DNA of 64,000 nucleotides, taken from assembly GCA_018398815.1 (NCBI GenBank), contig CM031622.1, positions 25,078,328 to 25,142,327 of the forward strand, in the 5' to 3' direction. The translations under genes were made by a program, and so were the position numbers. Origin of the DNA: Conus ventricosus. Taxonomy: Eukaryota > Mollusca > Gastropoda > Neogastropoda > Conidae. The notes under the pieces were generated by a model that was not told where the DNA came from, made no database searches, and was given only the letters and a program-made list of their open reading frames with translations. Shown piece after piece: positions 1-10,300 of this stretch (the first letter of the stretch is position 1; each line of letters begins with the position of its first letter).

Positions 1-644
1 GCAAGAACTTTAAGCAGATAACACATGGATTTATCCTCAAAAACAACTAGATAAGAACTAATACAACATTATAACTGACGTTCTGACTCGACTGGTTCAC
101 AAGATAAAACCGACAATGCCAGGCAGAGCAACAAACAAATGATTATTGGGTTAATCGTTAATCGTGATCATTCTGATTCACTGTCACCCTGAAACTTGAA
201 ATCTGTAGGCTACTGATAATTGATTGATGACACGGTAAACGAGTAAACCAGGACTATCGTACTAAGTCTACACACAGAATAATAATTTACATGTAGGCGT
301 ATCTCAGTGTCTGTCAAAATCGGAAATGGCATACACCTCCTCCCCACAAAATAATTTCCTCGCCAAACTTTGTTGCTGGCTAGCATGCAAATTCCCATTC
401 TGAGTGAAATGCATAATACCAATATATCTAAAGAAAACAACAGTACACTTCTAATGTAAGTCCACAGCCCTGTGATTTCATCTGTCCGTATTGACTGCAT
501 CTTGTCTGCTTCTTTTCCCTGGCGTTCAAAATGCACTGTATGAGGCGGAAACAGACGCAACGTGGACTCATGTGTACGGAAATGACATCATTAAAAAGTG
601 AAATAAATAGGTATATAATTTTAATGTATTCATGTCAGCGTGTA
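1..644. other. Unassigned non-coding sequence
   Basis: I see no gene, repeat or motif that I can support here. The longest open frame (minus strand, about 350 bp) has no recognisable domain and reads like chance. Confidence 0.5.
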
Positions 645-715
645 GCATCGGTGGTCTAGTGGTAGAATACTCGCCTGCCACGCGGGTGACCCGGGTTCGA
701 TTCCCGGTCGATGCA
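645..715 (+). tRNA. tRNA-Gly(GCC): tRNA-Gly (anticodon GCC)
   Basis: This is a complete 71-nt cloverleaf. The acceptor stem is GCATCGG (645-651) with TCGATGC (708-714), seven pairs including one G-T. The A box reads TGGTCTAGTGG, the anticodon arm TCGCCTGCCACGCGGG places GCC in the loop, and the T arm GGGTTCGATTCCC is a perfect B box. Base 715 (A) is the discriminator. The body is very close to the general animal nuclear tRNA-Gly(GCC). No CCA is encoded, as expected for a nuclear gene, and no intron is present. A T-run follows directly. Confidence 0.97.
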
Positions 716-719
716 CGCA

Positions 720-726
720 TTTTTTT
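720..726 (+). terminator. RNA polymerase III terminator of tRNA-Gly
   Basis: Seven consecutive T residues begin five bases after the discriminator base, the usual spacing for a Pol III stop. A second T-rich stretch (CTTTTCTTTTCGTTTTG) follows. Confidence 0.85.
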
Positions 727-884
727 CCCTTTTCTTTTCGTTTTGCTCTCTTCTTCATTGAAAGTGGGTTTTATGCATCTTCTGAAGTGCTCTTCTGAGC
801 TGCGCAAACGAAAGTCGAGCCAGATAGACTAAGACCCATCAGGAATGACAAGACGCAAAGCATATAAACGTACTCCCAGTTTAT

Positions 885-2637
885 CCTGAATAGGCGTGAG
901 ATATTCCATAAAGAGGAAAACACGTCTTGGACTGGTGTAACCGTTAGTAATGGCTATTCTTGTAAACATCGGCTATCGTCTGTGATCTAAAATGAACATA
1001 CTTACAAATTTTCAGAAAGATCGGCCAAGAACTTTCTGAGATTTTCCATAAAGAAGAAAACCATTATGGGCCGTTAGTAACGGCTCTAACGGTAAACTTA
1101 AACATCGGGCATCATCCGTTACCCATAATGAACATATCTACAAATTTTCAGATATATCGGCCACATGCTTTCTGAGATATTCCATAAAGAAGAAAAACCG
1201 TTACAGGCGGTTACAGCCGTTAGTAACGGCTATAACGGTAAACTAAAACATAGGGCATCATCCGTAACCCATAATAAACATACCTGCTAATTTTCACAAA
1301 GATCGGCCAAGTACTTTCTGAGATATTCCATGAAGAAAAACAACCGTTACAGGCCGTTACAGCCGTTAGTAACGGCTATAACGGTAAACTAAAACATCGG
1401 GCATCATTCGTGACCCATAATGAACATACCTGCTAATGTTCACAAAGATCGGCAAAGTACTTTCTGAGATATTCCATGAAGAAGAAAAAGCGTTTACAGG
1501 CCGTTACAGCCGTTAGTAACAGTATAACGGTAAACTAAAACATCGGACATTATTTGTGACCCATAATGAACATACCTACAAATTTTCAGAAAAGATCGGC
1601 CAGTGCTTTCTGAGATATTCTATAAAGAAGAAAAACCGTTACAGGCCGTTACAGCCGTTAGTAACGGCTATAACGGGGTAAACTAAAACATCAGGCATGA
1701 TTCGTGACCCATAATGAACATACCTGCTAATTTTCACAAAGATCAGCCAAGTACTTTCTGAGATATTCCATAAAGAATAAAAAGCGTTACAGGCCGTTAC
1801 AGCCGTTAGTAACAGCTGCAACGGTAAACTAAAACATCAGGCGTCATCCGTGACCTATGATGAACATACCTACAAATTTTCAGAAAGATCGGCCGAGTGC
1901 TTTCTGAGATATTCTATAAAGAATAAAAAGCGTTACAGGCCGTTACAGCCGTTATATTAGTAACGGCTATAACGGTAAACTAAAACATCAGGCATTATTC
2001 GTGACCCATAATGAACATACCTACAAATTTTCTGAAAGATCGGCCTAGTACTTTTTGAGATATTCTATAAAGAAGAAAAACCGTTACAGGCTGTTACAGC
2101 CGTTAGTAACGGCTGTAACGGGGTAAACTAAAACATTGGACATCATCCGAGACCCATAATAAACATACCTGCTAATGTTCACAAAGATCGGCCTAGTACT
2201 TTCTGAGATATTCCATAAAGAAGAAAAAGCGTTACAGGCCGTTACAGCCGTTAGTAACAGCTGTAACGGTAAACTAAAACATCGGGCATCATCTGTGACC
2301 CATAATGAACATTTCTACAAATTTTCAGGAAGATCGGCCAAGTACTTTTTAATATATTCTAAAAAGAAGAAAAACCGTTACAGGCTGTTACAGCCGTTAG
2401 TAACGGCTATAACGGGGTAAACTAAAACATCGGGCATCATCCGTGACCCATAATGAACATACATGTTAAATTTCACAAAGATCGGCCAAGTACTTTCGGA
2501 GATATTCCATAAAGAAGAAAAAGCGTTACAGGCCGTTACAGCCGTTAGTAGTGGCTGTAACAGTAAACAAAAACGTCGGGCATCATCCTTGACCCATAAT
2601 GAACATACCTACAAATTTTCAGAAAGATCGACCCAGT
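885..2637. repeat. About 148-bp tandem satellite, 11-12 copies, rich in CCGTTA/TAACGG
   Basis: A unit of roughly 145-150 bp repeats head to tail from about 885 to 2637. Landmarks in each unit are GAGATATTCCATAAAGAAG, then CCGTTACAGCCGTTAGTAAC, then GACCCATAATGAACATAC and CAAAGATCGGCCAAGTAC. The core contains the odd-length palindrome GCCGTTAGTAACGGC and about five CCGTTA/TAACGG hexamers, which fit the Myb consensus YAACKG. Copies differ by scattered substitutions and small indels. No coding frame is conserved. Confidence 0.92.
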
Positions 2638-2674
2638 AGTTTTGTCTGGAGCGAGTGGAACACATTTTGACCAC

Positions 2675-2675
<1 letters not shown>

Positions 2676-2728
<53 letters not shown>
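2676..2728. repeat. (CA)n microsatellite
   Basis: Uninterrupted AC dinucleotide run of about 50 bp just after the satellite array. Confidence 0.95.
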
Positions 2729-2850
2729 CATTTCTTCGTTCCCATTCTAAAGTACTCCCTGTTCTTTAAGAACTGGGAGTAACAAAAACATCGCAATCAA
2801 GATCGGACTGATGGCGGTCATTGCCATATTTTTTCTATCCCTTTGAGACG

Positions 2851-3240
2851 TGGACTCTTGACAGCTTAGCTTGAGACAAGGATTTAGGCATTGCAGATAA
2901 GATGCTTCCGCAAGATCCTTGGCATCTCATACAAAGACCACATTACCGACTTGGAGGTCCAGACCAGAGTAAGTAAGACCACACGAAGACCTGTTGTCCA
3001 CATTGAAAAGAAAGAAAGTGAGATGGTATGGTCATTTATCACAATCACCAGGACTTGTCAAAACCACTTTTACTAGGAACAGTGCGAGGAGCAGAGGGAG
3101 AGGAAGACAGAGCAAGAGATGGGAGGACAACATCAGTCAATGGACTGGCCTCCCTCTCAGGAGTGTGTGAGAACGGGGAGGAGTGGAGAAAGTTGGTTGT
3201 GAAGTCTGCAGTGGCGTCCCAATGGTCTTCATGACTCTCG
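2851..3240 (+). pseudogene. Non-LTR retrotransposon 3'-ORF remnant (reverse-transcriptase C-terminus)
   Basis: Translated in several frames, this stretch gives the C-terminal tail common to many invertebrate LINE reverse transcriptases. RCFRKILGISYKDHIT (from about 2895) is followed by a region equivalent to the K-R-W-Y-G-H-I-T-R segment, then LSKPLLLGTVRGA, a basic stretch, a WEDN-type segment, and EEWRKLVVKSA near the stop at about 3232. At least three frameshifts separate these blocks, so it is dead. The catalytic domains are absent (5' truncated). The family assignment rests on remembered features of LINE tails. Confidence 0.7.
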
Positions 3241-3310
3241 GGTAGGTAACAGGTAATCCGGATACCGTTGTGCATTCGGGTGTTGATGTGAACGGTCCAG
3301 GAGAGAGTGT

Positions 3311-3463
<153 letters not shown>

Positions 3464-3505
3464 AACCAGTTTATTGTCAGATTAACTCAAGGTTGTACTG
3501 ACTAA

Positions 3506-3506
<1 letters not shown>

Positions 3507-3567
<61 letters not shown>
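3507..3567. repeat. (CA)n microsatellite
   Basis: About 60 bp of uninterrupted CA. Confidence 0.95.
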
Positions 3568-3568
<1 letters not shown>

Positions 3569-3701
3569 GGTGGGTGGGGTGTAACTTCCGAATGTTATTA
3601 CGTGATAAGAGTAAAACTATTTATCTGTCACATCATAAATCTTCTCCTGAGTCTAAAAACTGCTATATACTCCGAGGCGTGGACAAAATCATGTTGCAAT
3701 A

Positions 3702-3702
3702 A

Positions 3703-3771
<69 letters not shown>

Positions 3772-3796
3772 CGTGCGTGCGCGCGCGCGCGCGCAC
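3702..3796. repeat. (TG)n microsatellite passing into (GC)n
   Basis: TG run of about 65 bp that changes to TGCG and then GC dinucleotides, an alternating purine-pyrimidine tract able to adopt Z-form DNA. Confidence 0.95.
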
Positions 3797-3884
3797 ACGC
3801 CATGTTAGAGTGAGGGAGAGTCGGGGTTGGGAGCAGAAGGATCATTAATAGAAAAAAAAAAGAAAAAATATGAATACACACATT

Positions 3885-4065
<181 letters not shown>

Positions 4066-4232
4066 ATAGATAGTTTAAAACTATGCACGACTGTTCTGAC
4101 CCCACGACAGTCAATCCACATCCTTTCCCCCCTCGTCACCTGCAAAAAATGGACTCGTCCTCAGGTACGCCATCATCGACAATGGCCTGAACAATCGTGC
4201 CAACGCGGAAGCCAAGCGAGGTGACAGTCAAA

Positions 4233-4499
4233 ATGGTGGGGAAAAGGAGAGTGTTCGCCATCGCTGGCTTTGTGTTAATCGGCTTCGCTGCCGCTTTCAT
4301 CATCGCTTCCTTCGCCTCGCCGTACTGGGTAGAGTCGAACAAAAGTGTCAGTCCTTCGGGATTCGAACGGATGGGCCTGTGGGAAGTCTGCTTCGACGAT
4401 TACTACCCGCTCAATCGGCCTGTCACCAACAGACGTTACCAAGGCTGTTGGCAGGCCATCTCGTACGAAATGCGCGATCTCTACGATCATTTCTTTCAA
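4233..4499 (+). CDS. Gene A exon 1 (TM1 and first loop)
   Basis: 89 codons from ATG to CAA, followed by gtaagt. In genes B and C exon 1 ends in phase 1 with the last codon split before TGGTTC. Here a phase-1 end would need CAAG before gtaagt, so one G appears to be missing. The weaker in-frame alternative is CAAGTAA|gtatca. Confidence 0.85.
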
Positions 4500-7317
4500 G
4501 TAAGTATCATTTTTTCCCCAGCGGTCAAGTGTTTCATACTATGATTAAGTAAGGCGTTGTGGTTGACTGTACTGTGCAGGGGATTGTCGAAATGGAAAAA
4601 GGGTTGTTTCACAGAGCTTGCGCTCGGACCTCGGTGTTCAGCTTTTGAGTACCGCCCCAAACACACACACACACATACACGCACACGCGCGCGCACACAC
4701 GCACGCACGCATACTGTGTACATGCACACACATAGTACGTGCACACACAAACTACACATAAACATGGTATACACGTGGGGGGCGTGCACACACACACACA
4801 CACACACACGCACACACACACACACACACACCCCAAAACACACAACACACACACACATGCACACACACACACACTCACACCACACACACACACAATGCAC
4901 ACACACACACACTCACTTACTCACACCACACACACAACACACACTCACACACACCCCACACCACAAGCAGAAGATCAGGTGAGGGAAGATCAAAGAAGGG
5001 TGGCTTGGCAAGGTGTCAGCCCAGTGATGAAGGAGGATTCAGAGACGATCATAAATATATCACAATGGCAATGCTTACACAGCGCTTTTCAGACCATAAA
5101 TTTCTCACGATGGCAATGCTTACACAGTGCTTTTCATTATTATAAATATCTCACGATGGCAATGCTTACACAGTGCTTTTCATATCAGAATATCTCACGA
5201 TGGCAATGCTTACACTGTGCTTTTCAGATCATAAATCTCTCACGATGGCAATGCTTACACAGTGCTTTTCAGATCATAAATCTCTCACGATGGCAATGCT
5301 TACACAGTGCTTTTCAGGTCATAAATCTCTCACGATGGCAATGCTTACACAGTGCTTTTCAGATCATGAATCTCTCAAGATAGCAATGCTTAAACAGCAC
5401 TTGTTTTTCACTTTCACTTCACAGTCATAGGATGGCAGGAAGCAGTAGCCAGAGATTGCAGCTGCTAGGGGTTACAGTCGCTGTGCAGATTGCAGCTGCA
5501 AAGGGGGGGAACGGTCACTGGGTAGATTGTAGCTGCAAGGGGGTTAACGGTCACTGGGTAGATTGCAGCTGCAAGGGGGTTAACAGTCACTGGGTAGATT
5601 GCAGCTGCAAAGGGGTTAACGGTCGCTGGGTAGATTGCAGCTGCAAGGGGTTAAATGTCACTGGGTAGATTGCAGCTGCAAGAGGGTTAACGGTCACTGG
5701 TAGATTGCAGCTGCAAAGGGGTTAACAGTCACTGGGTAGATTGCAGCTGCAAGGAGGTTAACAGTCACTGGGTACTTTTACTCACCACTTTGACTTCACA
5801 AGGGGAGTATTGTGCATGTTTATGTCTGTACTTTTTTGTTTGTCGCTGAGGAAGGCATTTTGCCGAAAATTTCTTGTCCTGTTTGTATTGTGCAATAAAT
5901 GTCGTTACTTCACACTTTGTTTTGTGTGCTCTTCTGCTTTTTTGTCGTGTTTCAGTAACGCCGCAGTTTGTTTCATTTGCCGTAGTCACTGGGTAGATTG
6001 CAGCTCTGCAAGGGGGTTAACGGTCACTGGGTAGATGCAGCTGCAAAGGGGTCAAACAGTCACTGGGTAGATTGCAGCTGCAAGGGGTTAAATGTCACTG
6101 GGTAGATTGCAGCTGCAAGGAGGTTAACGGTTACTGGGTAGATTGCAGCTGCAAAGGGGTTAACAGTCACTGGGTAGATTGCAGCTGCAAGGGGGGTTAA
6201 CAGTCAACTGGGTAGATTGCAGCTGCAAAGGGGTTAACAGTCACTGGACAGATTGCAGCTGCAAGGGGGGTTAACAGTCACTGGGTAGATTGCAGCTGCA
6301 AGGGGGTTAACGGTCGCTGGGTAGATTGCAGCTGCAAGGGGTTTTAATGTCACTGGGTAGATTGCAGCTGCAAGGGGGTTAACGGTCACTGGGTAGATTG
6401 CAGCTGCAAAGGGGTTTAACAGTCACTGGGTAGATTGCAGCTGCAAGGGGTTAAACAGTCACTGGGTAGATTGCAGCTCTGCAAGGGGGTTAACGGTTTA
6501 CTGGGTGATTGCAGCTGCAAAGGGGTCAACAGGGCACTGGGTAGATTGCAGCTGCAAGGGGTTAAATGTCACTGGGTAGATTGCAGCTGCAAGGGGGAGT
6601 TAACGGTCACTGGGTAGATTGCAGCTGCAAAGGGGTTATCAGTCACTGGGTAGATTGCAGCTGCAAGGGGGTTAACAGTCACTGGGTAGATTGCAGCTGC
6701 AAAGGGGTTAACAGTCACTGGGCAGATTGCAGCTGCAAGGGGGTTAACAGTCACTGGGTAGATTGCAGCTGCAAGGGGGTTAACGGTCACTGGGAGATTA
6801 TTGAGGGCAGGTGGGGATGGGGTGGGGATGGGAGGAGGGGGTGCAGAGGATGACGATGAGCCAGCTACTGCAGGGAGATGTGTGAAAGGGTGGGTGATGA
6901 GGTCAGCAATGGAAAGGGTGGTGGGGACCAAGAAAAAGCCGTGTATGTGTGAGATGGTTGTTGATAGTACATTTGAGATAGGGAGGTGAAGGAGGACATG
7001 AGGGAGGGAGTAACAGACAAGGAAGAGATCGGGAGAAGAGTAATTAAATCAATGAAATAAAAACTGATGATCTGGAGGAGTTCAAGATGTTACTGGATAC
7101 AAACATGGGGAAGGGGTAGACGATGGCAGCGTTGAGGTTTTTTGTGGGGGTGGGGGATGGGGGCAGAAAGGGTATCATTTGATGGAGATGAAGTCAGAGT
7201 AGACTGGGAAATTGCAACATAGGAGGGATAGTTGGTAAGTGATCCGCAAGAGGTACACAACTGGTCAGTCTCACACAGATTCTCTTTCACACGCAACACA
7301 GGCACGCACGCACACAT

Positions 7318-7349
<32 letters not shown>

Positions 7350-10300
7350 CACCACACACAGAGACATAACGTTACAGAGATTCCCTTGAACAGTCCCTTC
7401 AGGGGGACACATTATTTCTACACCTTCATGGGGAAATAAACCTCACTGCAGGCCACTCTCACTCTCAGTCTGAACTGGTCAGGGAAAAGGGAATCGTCAA
7501 AGTCTTTGATGGAAGACGCCTGGCTATCTTCAGGCTTTGCCAGGAGGCCATAATGGATTCTTCAAAAGTTTGTGTAACAGATCCACGAACATGAACACAA
7601 CATGACGCATTTCGACCTCTTAGGTCTTCTTCAGGCAAGATACACAACACTCAGGACCTCACCTGGGTCATTTGGGGGTTAACTCTGGGGGCCCAGGGGA
7701 GATGAAATGGTGGAGCAAATCTCTAGTAGAAAAAGAAAAAGAGGAAGAAAAGAAAAAAGAGGGAAAGGGAAGGGGAAAAAAGGGAAAGGGAAAGAACAAA
7801 AGGGAAAAATCTGGAGTGGATCCTGTGAAAGGGGATTTCCTAAAGCAAAAGTCTGAGTGGGTGTCTGGTGGCAGCAAGACTGGCTATGTGTGTGGAGGGA
7901 TCTTGTGAGAGGAGACCCCATTGAGGACTGGATGATGTGTCTTGGTGCAGCAAGACTGGCTAAGTGTGTGGAGGGATCTTGTGAGAGGAGGCTCCATTGA
8001 GGACTGGATGATGTGTCTTGGTGGCAGCAAGACTGGCTATGTGTGTGGAGGGATCTTGTGAGAGGAGGCTCCATTGAGGACTGGATGATGTGTCTTGGTG
8101 GCAGCAAGACTGGCTATGTGTGTGGAGGGATCTTGTGAGAGGAGGCTCCATTGAGGACTGGATGATGTGTCTTGGTGGCAGCAAGACTGGCTATGTGTGT
8201 GGAGGGATCTTGTGAGAGGGAGGCTCCATTGAGGACTGGATGATGTGTCTTGGTGGCAGCAAGACTGGCTATGTGTGTGGAGGGATCTTGTGAGAGGAGG
8301 CTCCATTGAGGACTGGATGATGTGTCTTGGTGGCAGCAAGACTGGCAATGCTAATGGGGATTTTTTTTTTTTTTTAACACTGAACGCTGACTTGTGGGCC
8401 CACTTCTCAATATATAGCGACATAAGAATCAAAATGTTGATCGTGGTCGCTCTATGGAAGAAGAAAAACAACAACAACAATGAAAAAAGGCAAGAGAAGT
8501 GATCGCTCATTCTTCATTTTCGTTGTCCTGAATGTTGTGTCTCTTGCCTGTAGAAAACCTAAGAGGTCGAAACATGTCGTGTTTTGTCTTGTGATTTGTT
8601 TGTTCATGTTTGGTTGATTTGTGACGTAAACTTTCAAGATTTGTTTAGATTTCGGCTTGCAGTCGCCTCACTTTGCATGAAGGGTTCATTCAGAAATGGA
8701 CAAGCTAGGCTGTTGTAGCCTGACCTGTCAGTGCAGGTCACGTCAGCAGGTCAGCATATGACCCGCAGGGTACCCGAAGGTACCATGGCACCACTGACAT
8801 TATGACTGGTCACAGAGAAGATTCATATTTTGCTCATTAGGTGTTAGGGAAAAGGTGGACTCCAGAGAGGGAGGGGGTTGCATGGATGTGTGTGTGTGTG
8901 TTATTTTATACTCGCCAGGCATGTGTGTATGACATTGCCATATCATTTCTGGGCGTGAGTTTGTGCACGTGCCATGTATGCAGAAACACTCTGTGCATGT
9001 TTCATTTGGCTGCAGTATAACTGAGACAAGCATGCAATGTTGTTAACCAGTGATACACTTGACTCAAAAAAATAGTTAAGCATACATACATTATATCTAT
9101 GCTTATTTGTTAAGATGTATAGTTGTGGTTTGTGTATCAGTACGTCTTTTTCCATATAAAATGCGTTGTGATACCCTGTGTATGCTGTGTGAATTTATGA
9201 CAGTTTTGCATTCCAGCTTGGTTCCAAGCAATGCAAGTGATGGTGACCCTGGCGACCATACAAATAGTGGCCTGCGTCTTCCTCAACATCATCTACTTCA
9301 TCCGCTGCTGTCCGGGACGCTGGGAGCGCTACTTGGTCTTCATCTCTGCTGTCATGGCCTTCATTGCAGGTAGAATTTTATAGTGTTGCTGTTGGTCATC
9401 ATCTCAGTGGTTATGGTCTTCATTTCAGGTAGAATTTTGTAGTGTTGCTGTTGGTGTTCATCTCGGCAGTTATGGTCTTCATTTCAGGTAGAATTTTGTA
9501 GTATTGCTGTTGGTCTTCATCTGGACAGTTATGGCCTTCATTTTAGGTAGAATTTTGTAGTATTGCTGTTGATCTTCATCGCCACAGTCATGGCCTTCAT
9601 TTCAGGTAGAATTTTGTATTGTTGCTGTTGGTCTTCATCTCAGCAGTATTGGCCTTCAATTACAGGTAGAATTTTGTAGTATTGCTGTTGGTCTTCATTG
9701 AGCACTTATGGTCTTCATTTCAGGTAGAATTTGTAGTATTGCTGTTGGGTCTTCATCTCAGCAGTTATGGTCTTCATTTCTGGTAGAATTTTGTAGTGTT
9801 GCTGTTGGTGTTCATCTGGGCAGTTATAGCCTTCATTTCAGGTAGAATTTTGTATTGTTGCTGTTGGTCTTCATCTCTGCCATCATGGCCTTCATTTCAG
9901 GTAGAATTTGTGTAGTATTGCTGTTGGGCCTTCATCTCTGCTGTCATGGCCTTCATTTCAGGTAGAATTTTGTAGTATTGCTGTTGGTCTTCATCTCTGC
10001 TGTCATGGCCTTCATTACAGGTAGAATTTTGTAGTATTGCTGTTGGGTCTTCATCTCAGCTGTCATGGCCTTCATTACAGGTAGAATTTTGTAGTATTGC
10101 TGTGGGTCTTCATCTCAGCACTTATGGCCTTCATTACAGATTTCTTGCAGTGTTGCTGTCCACCATGGTTAACATCATACAGTAAGCGTTATGACTTGCC
10201 ACCCAAATACCATTTCAAACAATGTAAATTAAAAAAAAAATTGATCCAGATAAAATCAAGCTCTGCTACTCACAGTTCCATTTTTAGGGGCCTGATTAGC

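Noticed and set aside
885..2637. CRISPR array
   Set aside because: Units are 148 bp with no distinct spacers, and the DNA is animal.
4197..4232. Twelve-codon upstream extension of gene A
   Set aside because: It starts with GTG, and genes B and C begin at the position equivalent to ATG 4233. The similar TTG extension of gene B (48071) was rejected for the same reason.
5432..6853. Repeat proteins with WVDCSCKG or SRWQCLHSAF units
   Set aside because: Period-36 and period-45 minisatellites translate into apparent repeat peptides. Indels break the frame often and no start or signal sequence fits.
7679..8510. Minus-strand repeat peptide SLLSQDPSTH...
   Set aside because: Product of the 76-bp minisatellite; the period is not a multiple of three throughout, and there is no gene context.
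9370..10143. Thirteen extra copies of exon 2
   Set aside because: Only the last 40 bp of the exon plus intron sequence is repeated, and the units are not open reading frames of the protein.
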